Assembly: GCA_037349105.1 (NCBI GenBank)
Contig: JAYJMM010000056.1
Span: forward strand, 124,001-188,000
DNA: 64,000 nucleotides
Direction of reading: 5' to 3'
DNA from: Limnomonas spitsbergensis
Lineage: Eukaryota; Chlorophyta; Chlorophyceae; Chlamydomonadales
Under the pieces are notes generated by a model. The model did no database searches, was not told where the DNA came from, and saw only the letters and a list, made by a program, of their open reading frames with translations. Positions 32,535-64,000 of this stretch are shown here, piece by piece. Every line of letters begins with the position of its first letter. Position 1 is the first letter of the stretch. Both the position numbers and the translations under genes were made by a program.

Positions 32535-34495
32535 ACGGCCCCCGAATAGGGCTTGGAACGGCAGAATCAGCCCTAAGGCAGCATCAGTCAATCAGAAGAG
32601 CAGAATAACCAGAACAGCAGAATCAGCCCTAAGGCAGCCTCCGTAAATCAGAAGGGCAGAATGATCAGAATGGCAGAATCAGCCCTAACGCAGCCTCAGT
32701 CCATCAGAAGAGCAGAATGACCAGAACAGCAGAATCAGCCCTAAGGCAGCCTCAGTCAATCAGAAGGGCAGAATGATCAGAATGGCAGAATCAGCCCTAA
32801 GGCAGACTCAGTCAATCAGAAGAGCAGAATGATCAGAACAGCAGAATCAGCCCTAAGGCAGACTCAGTCAATCAGAAGAGCAGAATGATCAGAACGGCAG
32901 AATCAGCCCTAAGGCAGCCTCAGTCAATCAGAAGAGAAGAATGATCAGAATGGCAGAATCAGCCCTAAGGCAGACTCAGTCAATCAGAAGAGCAGAATGA
33001 CCAGAACAGCAGAATCAGCCCTAAGGCAGCCTCAGTCAATCAGAAGGGCAGAATGATCAGAACAGCAGAATCAGCCCTAAGGCAGACTCAGTCAATCAGA
33101 AGAGCAGAATGATCAGAACAGCAGAATCGGCCCTAAGGCAGTCTCAGTCAATCAGAAGAGCAGAATGATCAGAACAGCAGAATCAGCCCTAAGGCAGCCT
33201 CAGTCAATCAGAAGAGCAGAGTGACCAGAACAGCAGAATCAGCCCTAAGGCAGTCTCAGTCAATCAGAAGAGCAGAATGATCAGAACAGCAGAATCAGCC
33301 CTAAGGCAGACTCAGTCAATCAGAAGAGCAGAATGATCAAAATGGCAGAATCAGCCCTAAGGCAGACTCAGTCAATCAGAAGAGCAGAATGATCAGAACA
33401 GCAGAATCAGCCCTAAGGCAGTCTCAGTCAATCAGAAGAGCAGAATGATCAGAACAGCCAGCAGAATCAGCCCTAAGGCAGACTCAGTCAATCAGAAGAG
33501 CAGAATGATCAGAACAGCAGAATCAGCCCTAAGGCAGACTCAGTCAATCAGAAGAGCAGATTGATCAGAACAGCAGAATCGGCCCTAAGGCAGTCTCAGT
33601 CAATCAGAAGAGCAGAATAACCAGAACAGCAGAATCGGCCCTAAGGCAGTCTCAGTCAATCAGAAGAGCAGAATGATCAGAACAGCAGAATCAGCCCTAA
33701 GGCAGACTCAGTCAATCAGAAGAGCAGAATGATCAGAACAGCAGAATCAGCCCTAAGGCAGACTCAGTCAATCAGAAGAGCAGAATGATCAGAACAGCAG
33801 AATCGGCCCTAAGGCAGTCTCAGTCAATCAGAAGAGCAGAATGATCAGAACAGCAGAATCAGCCCTAAGGCAGACTCAGTCAATCAGAAGAGCAGAATGA
33901 TCAGAACAGCAGAATCAGCCCTAAGGCAGTCTCAGTCAATCAGAAGAGCAGAATGATCAGAACAGCAGAATCAGCCCTAAGGCAGCCTCAGTCAATCAGA
34001 AGAGCAGAGTGACCAGAACAGCAGAATCAGCCCTAAGGCAGTCTCAGTCAATCAGAAGAGCAGAATGATCAGAACAGCACTCACAGAATCAGCCCTAAGG
34101 CAGACTCAGTCAATCAGAAGAGCAGAATGATCAGAACAGCAGAATCAGCCCTAAGGCAGTCTCAGTCAATCAGAAGAGCAGAATGATCAGAACAGCAGAA
34201 TCAGCCCTAAGGCAGACTCAGTCAATCAGAAGAGCAGAATGATCAGAACAGCAGAATCAGCCCTAATAAGGCAGTCTCAGTCAATCAGAAGAGCAGAATG
34301 ATCAGAACAGCAGAATCAGCCCTAAGGCAGACTCAGTCAATCAGAAGAGCAGAATGATCAGAACAGCAGAATCGGCCCTAAGGCAGTCTCAGTCAATCAG
34401 AAGAGCAGAATGATCAGAACAGCAGAATCAGCCCTAAGGCAGACTCAGTCAATCAGAAGAGCAGAATGATCAGAACAGCAGAATCAGTCATCAAG
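32535..34495. repeat. 56-bp satellite, right arm, ~35 units
   Basis: The unit has CAGAATGATCAGAACAGCAG, AATCAGCCCTAAGGCAG and CTCAGTCAATCAGAAGAG. Same length and partly the same sequence as the left arm, but in reverse orientation. Confidence 0.96.
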
Positions 34496-35307
34496 GGCCT
34501 AACTTAAACTTGATACAACAGAATCACCCGAATATACGTACTTCCGTTGCTATATTGTCCTTACAATACATGTCCCACGGGATCTTGCCGAGAGATGGGA
34601 ACGTGGTCACCCAGAGCCCGACCATGGTGACCATATCGAACATGTCGAGCTTGACCTCTTCTGGGCTTGAAAATTTCTTAACAGCGCCGTAGATGACAAG
34701 AAACAATACAACGGCGCTCTTTAGCAAGACGCAAATGGTGTAGCCGAGCGTCGACCAGGTCCAAATGAGATACAGCTCATTCTGGACCAGAGACGAGAAC
34801 ACTCCGCCTTGGTAAAATCCAAACTGGCTGCAGATGAGAACTGCGTAATGCAATGCAATGCCGAAAGCGACGGACACTTTCTGATTGACATGCAGCGCAG
34901 CTGTAAATTCAGAATACAAGGACAGGTCAGCCAAGACAAACACAATCCAACTTTCATGGTGATATGGTGAAGTGTGTCACCAATGGTTCTCACCCCAGCG
35001 GCTCTTCACAGCATCTTTCCCAAGGGCCAGGTCAAGTTCCGTCCAAGCCCCTGCAGCCTTGCCTTCCGATAGAGTAGCCTTTGACATTTGATATCTCGAC
35101 AATTCGAATTGCGCATCAGCCATGCTGATTAAAAATGCAGCTGATATTGAAAATGTCTGAGCCTCTGCGCCTGAGCGTGTCTTGTGGAGTTCAGTTGGCG
35201 CTTTTGCAAATCATGATGTACGGTTTCGGAACCGTATTCCTCGAATCACTCGTTGGCATCTCTGGTTGGCATTATCTTGCTACATCTTGAACACTGCGAA
35301 AGGAAGT

Positions 35308-35568
35308 ATGAATGCCGCTCGGGACCTGCAGCCTGTGAAAGACCAGGAAATACCCAACCTTTCCCCCCAGATGACCTTCTCCACTTCTGAAGAGGCTCAG
35401 TATGCTGCTTGTCGAACGCTCGATGTATGGGAGGACAGCTTTCACGAAAGGAAGCGTCAAGGACTTCCTCTTGACGAGGAAGCAGCCCGGATTTGCTTCC
35501 TATACTTAGACCACTGCAAAGCTGAGAGGAAGCGCCTGGATCCTCCTTTTTGTGGGTGTCTTGTTTAA
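35308..35568 (+). CDS. Hypothetical protein, copy 2 of the 4694 ORF
   Basis: 86 codons. It begins MNAARDLQPVKDQEIPNLSP and ends at FCGCLV because CAA has become TAA relative to copy 1, removing the last 15 residues. About 13 replacements separate the shared part from copy 1. Confidence 0.35.
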   Translation: MNAARDLQPVKDQEIPNLSPQMTFSTSEEAQYAACRTLDVWEDSFHERKRQGLPLDEEAARICFLYLDHCKAERKRLDPPFCGCLV

Positions 35569-36949
35569 CACAGTTCTGTAAAATCACGATTTCTTGCCGG
35601 CACGAGTCGCTGAACAACTCCAATGCTGCGTCTCAGGGGAACTGCTTTGGAACTCTCTCCTCCCAAGAAATGAGGTTACCGTGTCACGAGATGACGGGCA
35701 GGGGTCAAAGCTGCTTCCGCAGGTCGACCCTACGTCTTGGTTCCGAGGTGGGTAAACTTCTGCCCCGCTTATCCGCGTCTAGTTCTGAACGACACCGTAT
35801 GACTTCTATAAGGAGTGCCTGCGCGGCGCTTTGCACGAGTGATCTGTTGAGTCTAAATGAAAAAGACGCATGCTTGTTCAGCAAGGATTCGCATTCCAAG
35901 ACCAGGACACCCCATGCAACAGCCATGCCACCCAATGAAGGGCCCTGAAGTGAAGGAGGGAGGAGGCGTGTTGTGCATTAACAAACTTACCTAGCTAGCG
36001 GAGTCTTCACAGACCGATACGATAGCATACATGCTACCTAGGGATGCTGGTCGCGCCATGATCGATTAAACGGTTAAATATCGGCAGGAGATATGGGTAT
36101 CAGCCTCTATGATATGTCTCCCATGGTGGGTGGGGTCAACCTGTTTGGCGCGCTTACGGTATTATACTGTGGCATGCGTGACCATGTGATGTGGTTCTGG
36201 TTCTGCATGTTTTGCAGCATCCGCCATGCATTGCTTATTTGCTTGATGTGCCTTCTGCTTGTTTTAATAAGGTAGCACGATCCGGATACGCTTCTGCTCC
36301 GGTCCGCTCCGATATGGCGGGCTTGGAGTATGAGTATTTTGCAGTCAAAAACTTTTTTTAGGCACATACTGGCATACATACTGGCATGCAAAGACATGAA
36401 GATGGTTGCATGCCAGCATACAGCCCCCATGCATGCCCAGATGCCCCCCCCTACTGGCCCAAAAGTAGCCATGCATCCATGCATCATGCACGCATATTAG
36501 TTAGGACTAAGGCCATGCAAATTGCCGTGACAAACAGTTGATGATTGGTGCAGTCCCCAACTACTCCTGATCTGTCCAAGCAGTAACAACCGTTGTTGGT
36601 AGTTGCCATGCATAACTAAAATCCCCTTCAGTTCCCCCTTTCCCTTCAAATCTGCAACCTCGCCTGATACCGTCGGTGTGCATAATTGGGCGACTTTGGC
36701 TCAGGGTTCCCCGGGTGAAGGCTGGATTTTCTTAAATCGTGAAGTGCTGAATTGCTGATCGATCGGACGACTCGAATATGGCTCGAATACCGTAGTCACG
36801 GACGTGTTTCGTTGTTTTCGGAGTTCGTTGTTCCATAAAACAGCCAATTGATTGATCGCATACATCTTTCCCTGTCACTTAGTCGCAATGACTGGGCTAA
36901 AGTACACGTACAAACCATTGGTTACTTAGATCTAAGTACCGTAGTGAAG

Positions 36950-37213
36950 CTACCTAGGTGCAGAAATTTCAAAATGCTTCGTCATACAGGAGCCTGAAAA
37001 CTTAAGCTTGCATCGCTTGCCACGCCATCGCGTATTGGAAGACAACTTGGAGGGGTCAGAGGGTTTGGGTGTATTCCCGATGTTATCAACGAAGATGTCT
37101 AGAACGTCAGCGATGTCCTCAGTTCTATCGGACATGTTATGTAGGCGTACTATCGCGTGGTTGTTGAAGCCGCCCCCTAAGGCATCTAAGCCGCACGTGT
37201 GCAAGGTCTGCAT
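36950..37213 (-). CDS. Hypothetical protein, copy 2 of the 6327 ORF
   Basis: Identical to the ORF at 6327-6590, as expected from the near-identity of the whole 5.4-10.8 kb segment. It gives no independent evidence for coding. Confidence 0.3.
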   Translation of the reverse strand: MQTLHTCGLDALGGGFNNHAIVRLHNMSDRTEDIADVLDIFVDNIGNTPKPSDPSKLSSNTRWRGKRCKLKFSGSCMTKHFEISAPR

Positions 37214-38933
37214 GGCCTACCATGTCGCCCGGAAGGGCTGCAGAAAAAAATCCTGCATGGTGAGCCGGATAGGAGCAGTATTGCCGTATCCGAAGCGGAG
37301 CAGCGATCCGCTCCGGATACGAAACATGTTTTGCCGTATTGTGCTACCTTGTGTTTTATTGCATCTGCCGCGCCCTTCTTGCTGTCATTCTGCATGTTTG
37401 CCTGGCAACATATCCGCCATGCACTGCTTGATGTTAGTCGTTTTCCCTGTTTAACAACATCTGCCATGCACTGCTTTTTGTCTTGCTGCGTGTTTCGCAG
37501 CACCCCCTGAGCAGTGCTTGCTGTCTTTCTGCTTGTTTAGCAACATCTGCCATGCGTGTCTTGCAAGGAGGCACTTCATTTCAGCATGGGCCGTGACATG
37601 CATTAGTTGAGGCACCAGGAGAAATTTCTGATTTTGACGACGTCGCAGCCCCGCTTACTTCTCAATTCGCCATTCAATCGCCACTCTGATTTACTTCATG
37701 TGACAACGTTGGAGCATATTCAAAGTCCAAACAACTGCTAGGGCCGTTCGCAGTTTGAGCAGCTTTGAGTGGCATACGGCACGATACATCACATGTTTAG
37801 CTGGATTGTGCTACCATGCCATAATCCACCTGGATTTGGCTGACAATCCCTTTCTGTTTCCTTTCTTCCAATCAGTCGTTCGGGTATCTTTGGTGCATGC
37901 CTTCTTTCTTAAAAGAGAGTCGCACTACCGTATTTTGAATAGTTGTTGTGATGATATTTCTTGCAGGCTTGCTTCCTCAAACAAGTCATCCCAAGGAGGA
38001 CTGAAGGTCAGCCGGAAGCTCAGCCTCGTCCACCTGCCTCATGATGGACGGTGGCAGATGTATAGTTGTAGATCCCTGCGGTTGGAGAGGCCGACATTGG
38101 ACTTCTTGAGGCACACTGAGGACAGTTGAAAGGGGTTCAATTGTGTTATATGCATCATATATGTGAAACCTTATGAAAGGTCACCGATCCCAATAATATG
38201 CTCATTGATTCGACTTGCAGTCAGCACTGCCACATACACATGGGCATTTCCGACACATGGTTGTATGATGAGTACCGGCGGGGCAGAAAGCCAGCCAGCC
38301 TTTGTCAGGCAAAAGCACAAGCAACAGGATACCGGTATCCTTATTTTATTTATTAATGTTCCTCTCTTATTGGGTGGAACTGTCATGAAGAACACGGGAG
38401 ATAGCGCACCCCTTTGTGTAGTAAAGCCCCTCTCTTGCATCCTCCCTTATGAAGTCTTAATTCAGGTGTGGGCCGCGAGGTATTGCAATGTATGCATTGA
38501 GGTGACAGTGGTTTCACGCTGGTCAGTGGTTGAGATAGACTGCATGATCATATGGAGACGGTGCGTCATTGCTCAATATCCTTTCCAAATTTCAGGTTTT
38601 AGGGAGTAGTGTCCCCCCCTTGGTTTTATCCCGTACCTGCCATTCACTGTTGGGCCCATGGAGGTGTCACGTCATTGACTTGTTCATGTATTCCAGGCTG
38701 TGCCTATGCCTCTGGACTTGTGTGGGGGGGAGGATATCCGGGGTTTCCACCTGTCCGCGGTGGTTTTGGTTTCCCTTTTTGTTTGTCTCTTGCTTTCTTG
38801 TTTAAGGCTCGAGAGGGGCAGGAATACTTCAGACTGCCTGTTTGGGGGGGGGGGGGAGGGTCTCCTTTGTGCTCCTCTCCTTCTTTCCATTTTCCCTTCT
38901 TCTATTAGTTCATTTTTTTCTCCCAACGGGACA

Positions 38934-39200
38934 GTCATTGACCTGTCCGCGGCCGATCCTTTTTGAGTAGGGTCCAGAGCACCGGTCCAGAGGTGTAACG
39001 TCATTGACCTGTCCGCGGCATATCCTTTTTGAGTAGGGTCCAGAGCACCGGTCCAGAGGTGTAACATCATTGACCTGTCCGCGGCCTATCCTTTTTGAGT
39101 AGGGTCCAGAGCACCGGTCCAGAGGTGTAACGTCATTGACTTGTCCGCGGCCTATCCTTGTTGAGCAGGGTCCAGAGCACCGGTCCAGAGGTGGGTTCCC
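38934..39200. repeat. 66-bp tandem repeat x4, copy 2
   Basis: Same array and unit number as 8311-8580, with one substitution (GGCATATCC for GGCCTATCC). Confidence 0.95.
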
Positions 39201-39409
39201 CAGCCTTGTAAGACAAACTTGAACATCACCGAGGAAGGAACGGGGTCGGGAGATGACAGGCCCCCCAGAAAACTCGAGCCAACCACCCCAGCTGTTGTTA
39301 AAGGTGGTGTTCCTCCGTTGCGCATGACTGTAGTACCAAAGGCGTCGCCCAAGGAAAGCATGGCTGGGGTTGTTGAGGAAAATCCTGCTTGTAGGGCAGG
39401 ATCAATGCC

Positions 39410-39604
39410 GTTACACCTCTGGGCCATGCGCAACATGACGCGGCCGCGTGGGCGTCCAACCATTCAGAAGGAGAACAGAAGAAACTACATGGCAGGCCTC
39501 TCCTTTTGTTTCTTTCCCCCTCTCTTCCTTTTAGTTTCTTCTTTACTCCCTTCTGAAGTTGGGCGCCCATGCGGCCGAGCTTTAAGCGGGCCCAGAGGTG
39601 TAAC
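39410..39604. mobile_element. Small fold-back element, copy 2
   Basis: Duplicate of 8787-8981 within copy 2, with the same inverted ends. Confidence 0.75.
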
Positions 39605-39737
39605 GTTATTGACAGGGAAGGGAGGGGGAAGGAACCAAAGGATTAAAGGATAGACCGGAAAGGATAACAAGTCCGACACCTCAGCTTCTCTAAAGACTAG
39701 CCCTCAGCAATTCCTATAACAGCGTCCACAAAAGCAA

Positions 39738-41066
39738 GTCAATAACGTTACACCTCTGGGCCCGCTCGATAAGCTTGGCTGCGCAGGTGCCCAACTGTTC
39801 AGAAGGGAGATACGAAGAAACTAACAGGGAAATGCCGGGAATGAAAGCCAGAGGGAGCACTGGCAGCCGTCACCAACCTGGCAGCCACAAGTCAGCGCGG
39901 CCGAACCATGCAACACATGCAGCCGCCCAGACTAGGCAGAGAGCACAGAGGAGAGCTCGGCAACAAGATGCAAAATCTGCCGCAGGGGAAGCTCAGATGA
40001 AAGGAGCCCGTCACATGTAAGGGATGCCCCAGCCAGTCTCACTTGCCCTGCACGAGGCGACAGGGAAGGCCCATGGCAACCTACACCGAGGGTGGAGAAA
40101 GCCGGATGTGGGCATCCGCGGACAGGCACGATCCAGCGCCATGGCGGGACCCGGCGTTGCTCAGCCAGAGGCAGCGGGAGAGGGCAGCCCAGGAGGCAGG
40201 AGGCGTATGAAGCCCTAGCGGATGCCCGCGTGGAAGCCGTCAATCCCAAAACAGGCGTACGGGAGCGGGGCGTCGCCGGGCGGAACCAGGACGGGACCTA
40301 CCAGATCACATACATGATTGGCAGGGGTGAGACGGGCCTGTCAGCCAGGACCGTCAGGGGCAGGTTGCTTAAGATAGCAGGCCCACACCCGTTCCGCCAC
40401 GACCTAGACGCGGAGAGGAGCCGCTAATGACCTAGTAGTGGCCGGGGAATGAAAACCTCTTAGGCGCCCCTCAGGAGGCGCACACCGTCAAGCAATGCAG
40501 TCCAAGTAATAGGTAGCACGGTCTAGGACGCCATACAAGCTGGGCGTTGGGTCGGCGACGAAGCAACCGACAGCACGATGATTAAGTACAAAGAGGCAAG
40601 CACGCCAAGGAGGAGCCCCAGCCAGATAGCAATCGAGCTGGGCTAGACCCCATTCAGCGCCGCTCTATGAACCAAGCAGGCTAGGAAGCAACAGAGGAGT
40701 AGTTTTTATTTGTTCAGAGGACAAAAGCTTGGATTAGGAGAAGAAGACAACAGCTTGGATTAGGAGGAGAAGACAACAGCTTGGATTAGGAGGAGAAGAC
40801 AACAGCTTGGATTAGGAGGAGAAAACAAGAGCTGAGATTAGGAGGAGAAGAAAACAGCTTGGAGCAGGAGGGGAAGACAATAGTTGCAGCAAGAGGGGAA
40901 GGCTTGGAACATGGTGGACAGAGCCTTGGTCTTCGTTGCCTTCCCGGCCTCTCCTTTTGTTCCTTCCCCCCTCTCTTCCTTTCAGTTCCTTCTTTACTCC
41001 CTTCTGAACAGTTAAGCGCCCACGCGGCCAAGCTTTGAGCGGGCCCAGAGGTGTAACGTTATTGAC
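39738..41066. mobile_element. 1.33-kb inverted-repeat element, copy 2
   Basis: Near-identical to 9115-10447, differing in the composition of the 30-bp repeat (40728-40875) and a 4-bp deletion after the filamin-like ORF stop. Confidence 0.8.
40203..40427 (+). CDS. Filamin-type repeat fragment, copy 2
   Basis: Same peptide as 9580-9804, inside the second copy of the inverted-repeat element. Confidence 0.45.
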   Translation, partial: AYEALADARVEAVNPKTGVRERGVAGRNQDGTYQITYMIGRGETGLSARTVRGRLLKIAGPHPFRHDLDAERSR

Positions 41067-41318
41067 AGAGCCTGGGTTTATGCATGAGGTCCCAGTGAAC
41101 CTTCTGACCATCCTGTGGGATAAGGGAGGGTTTCCAACTGAGCGTAGGGCAGGCAGGTCGGTTTCAGAATTTAGGGAACAAGCAAAGAACGGAGTTATTT
41201 TCGTTACTATTTATGATTGAACCGCGAACTCTGGTTTCAGGTTTTGAGTTTCAGATTGGGAGGACAATAGCTAGGATCAGGAGGGGGAGGCATGGGTTAG
41301 GAGGAGCATGCCTGGGAC

Positions 41319-41474
41319 CAGGGTAACCCGGTACGAAATATGGTACGATCAAACGGTGCGGTACGGTACGGACATAATGGGATGGGCTAGTAAGAAAATG
41401 GACAATACGGTAGTTCCAAACGGTCCGGTACGGTCAAACATTATGCCAAAATATGGCCGTACTGGGTAACCCTG
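41319..41474. mobile_element. hAT-type MITE, 156 bp, with 8-bp target duplication
   Basis: Ends CAGGGTAACCCGGTACG and, inverted, CGTACTGGGTAACCCTG. The flanks CCTGGGAC (41311-41318) and CCTGGGTC (41475-41482) match at 7 of 8 bases. Ends starting CAGGG with 8-bp target duplications are typical of the hAT superfamily. The interior is rich in GGTACGG. Confidence 0.85.
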
Positions 41475-42815
41475 CCTGGGTCGGTGCAAGAAGTCACGAG
41501 AAAATCTCTGACCATCATATGGGATAAGGGAGGGTTTCCGACTGAGCATAGTGCAGGCAAGAGCGATACAAGGTCCAAAGGCTTGAAAAACAACAAGGGA
41601 TTCCAGCTAGGCCAAGGGCCTTAAAAGATTACGCAAGCCAAAGGCTCTGATTTCGGTATCAGATTTTAGTTTCGCTTGGATAAGGAGGTGGTTTCGGTAC
41701 TAGGTTTTAGTTTCGCTTGGATAAGGAGGTGGTTTCGGTACTAGGTTTTAAGTTTCGCTTGGATAAGGAGGTGCTTTCGGTACTATGTTTTAGTTTCGCT
41801 TGGATAAGGAGGTGCTTTCGGTACTATGTTTTAGTTTCGCTTGGATAAGGAGGTGGTTTCGGTACTAGGTTTTAAAAACTAGGTTTAAAAAAATATATGG
41901 GCCTAACAGGTCTCTGATTTCTGGTTTCATGACTCTGGTTTGTGGAAAAGAGCCCGGACAAGATCCGTTCGCTTAGGTGTTGTGCACCAAAGTGTACAGT
42001 GGTAGGGTACAAGTCACTAGTCAGTGGGATCGCAAGTGCCTTATGAGCCAATGCCCCTTCCGTAAGAACAAACAGTTCTTTCTCGTACTGCTGCACCGTG
42101 TAACAAAACCAAACCGTGTGAAAACATCGGCCTTTTTCTTACTGGTCAGTCCGTCCATGAAATGGGGCAGGGCAGCCACCATGGTTGCAGTAGCCACAAA
42201 ACCCCGTCCACACTCCACAGAGCAGGCCGCGCACCTTACTCTAATACGGCCCACATCTAATACGGTGCTTTCTACGACCGTACCGTACCGGTATCCAATT
42301 ATCCATACCGTATACCAGATAAACCTGTGGACATCGGTTGGGCTCCATACATACCATGCATCTCACCACTTACACGAATAACTTTTCTGGAGGACCCGTT
42401 TTAGCGCATCGAAATCCTGGACACGCTTCATCACCGTCCTCGCTGGGCCATACACTCAAGATGTAGGCTGTGAATCAATATGCAGCTGTACAACGAGCTG
42501 GTTCCAACGCAATCGTTTGAGAATAAAATTGTCGAGTTTTGATGCAGTGTCATATTTTGGCTGCCCGCAGCCCCATACCTTACGACCCAGTGACGAAATT
42601 GCCCTAGCTTCTGTGGAAGATGGGTTCACATGGTTGTCAAGGGTTCAACTGGATAGCGTCACTTCGTACACAGCCAGAAATGTTGAAGATTTCCAACGAA
42701 GATTTCCGATATGAAGATTTCCGCATTTCATCCGGTTCGTCTTTCCAACGGGGCGCAAAGAGCACCCCTTTGCTCAATCACACCGAATCAGTCCGATTTC
42801 CAAATCAGCGATCAT
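41475..42815. other. Gap between duplication and NOP2; 41-bp repeat and probable NOP2 3' flank
   Basis: 41655-41880 holds five 41-bp units with TTTCGCTTGGATAAGGAGGT and GGTTTCGGTACTAGGTTTTA. The rest shows no convincing ORF. 42400-42815, next to the NOP2 stop, may hold its 3' untranslated region; no clear polyadenylation signal was fixed. Confidence 0.6.
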
Positions 42816-63507
<20,692 letters not shown>

Positions 63508-63514
63508 CTGAGAT

Positions 63515-64000
63515 CATGCAAAAAGCAAAGATAGGATCAAGGCTGACCGACAGGACAGGGAGAGGGCTGCAGTACCGGCGGTACACGGGAGGGGGAGGGG
63601 CACAGGCACTACATGGGAGATCATGCAAAAAGCGAAGCTATGATCAAGGCTAACAGGCAATACGTGGACAGGGCAGCAGTATGGGCGGTACACGGGAGCG
63701 GGCTGGGGCACAGGCACTACGAGGGAGACCATGCAAAAGCGAAGTTAGGGGCAATGCTAACAGGCGGTACATGGAGAGGGCTGCAGTACAGGCGGTACAT
63801 GGGAGGGGACTGGGGCACATGTACTACGAGGGAGGCCGTGCAAAAAGCAAAGCTGGGGTCAATGCTAACAGGCGGTACATGGAGAGGGCTGCAGTACCGG
63901 CGGTACACGGGAGGGGGAGGGGCAAAGGCACTACATGGGAGATCATGCAAAAAGCGAAGCTATGATCAAGGCTAACAGGCAATACGTGGACAGGGCAGCA
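63515..64000. repeat. ~110-120-bp tandem repeat upstream of the NOP2 exon
   Basis: Four units contain ATCATGCAAAAAGC, AAGCTA..AACAGGC and GGTACATGGAGAGGGCTGCAG and run off the window edge. The first unit ends at the acceptor of exon 63385-63507 (ATCTCAG). I see no coding exon in it. Confidence 0.85.

Larger units (their letters stand above)
29135..34559. mobile_element. hAT-like element built of satellites, 5.4 kb, 8-bp target duplication
   Basis: The 8-bp CTTACAAT stands on both sides (29127-29134 and 34560-34567), and the empty site is intact in copy 1 (3341-3348). The ends CATAAGCAAGCAGCGGAAG and CTTCCGTTGCTATATTGTC are imperfect inverted repeats (13 of 19, with AGCARCGGAAG conserved). 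Eight-bp duplications point to hAT. There is no gene. The inside is: 56-bp satellite arm, TTTAGGG-like stretch, 19-bp satellite, then an oppositely oriented 56-bp satellite arm. It must be mobilised in trans. The target is the splice donor of the membrane-protein gene copy. Confidence 0.87.
28935..35124 (-). pseudogene. Copy 2 of the membrane-protein gene, broken
   Basis: 34565-35124 matches exon 2 of copy 1. It has a 48-codon ATG segment (one codon longer), the same in-frame TGA at 34977-34979 and 137 downstream codons with only a few replacements. Exon 1 is missing within a ~500 bp deletion. Exon 3 (28935-29038) is present, but its donor GTAATT has become CTAATT. Exon 4 lies in the microinversion and is now on the plus strand (28697-28813). 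The intron between exons 2 and 3 has grown from 93 to ~5.5 kb by the hAT-like insertion. A normal product is not expected. Confidence 0.6.
14268..41413. repeat. Large direct duplication, copy 2 (interrupted)
   Basis: Segments matching copy 1 are 14268-14308, 14983-16115, 27615-28603, 28853-29134 and 34560-41413. The gaps are the TA-flanked element, the 11.5 kb element, a ~250 bp inversion and the hAT-like satellite element. Copy 2 also lacks ~240 bp matching about 2240-2485 and ~500 bp matching about 4152-4645, and carries a 3x ~53-bp repeat at 27783-27930 that is single in copy 1. Confidence 0.93.

Noticed and set aside
30856..34495. CRISPR-like array
   Set aside because: Units are 19 or 56 bp with no unique spacers, there are no cas genes, and the context is eukaryotic. 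These are satellites.

Overview
The window is nuclear DNA from a eukaryote with many introns and a very repeat-rich genome. There are no bacterial operons or Shine-Dalgarno sites, and exons are bounded by GT..AG introns. A green-lineage microalga fits best. The NOP2 motif I (DMAAAPGGKTTY) has the plant/fungal form rather than the animal form, and TTTAGGG telomere-like repeats occur inside a mobile element. The species cannot be fixed from sequence alone.

Left part (1-41413): one segment is present twice in direct orientation, copy 1 at 353-10793 and copy 2 at 14268-41413. The spacer between them is mostly a ~2.9 kb 27-bp minisatellite. Copy 2 is longer because it carries three insertions whose empty sites survive in copy 1. 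They are a 674-bp TA-flanked element (14309-14982), an 11.5 kb element with perfect 22-bp terminal inverted repeats (16116-27614), and a 5.4 kb hAT-like element built almost wholly of satellites (29135-34559, 8-bp target duplication). Copy 2 also has a ~250 bp microinversion. The best gene in this half is a multi-exon, multi-membrane-span protein on the minus strand. It looks largely whole in copy 1 apart from one in-frame TGA. In copy 2 it is broken by loss of the first exon, a dead splice donor, the inversion and the hAT-like insertion.

The 11.5 kb element contains subterminal GC-rich arrays, about 27 copies of a ~187-bp satellite, and exons of two unrecognised genes. No transposase was recognised. 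Both copies of the duplicated segment also hold a 1.3 kb inverted-repeat element with a filamin-like domain fragment, a small fold-back element, and a ~156-bp hAT-type MITE that is truncated in copy 1.

Right part (42816-64000): this is one gene on the minus strand, NOP2 (nucleolar 25S/28S rRNA m5C methyltransferase), of which 17 exons can be placed; the 5' end lies beyond the window. Exons are short (about 70-360 bp), while the introns are filled with micro- and minisatellites. Many of these arrays are tandem copies of the gene's own exon-intron junctions, including the splice donor or acceptor, so the gene is surrounded by decayed copies of its own splice sites.
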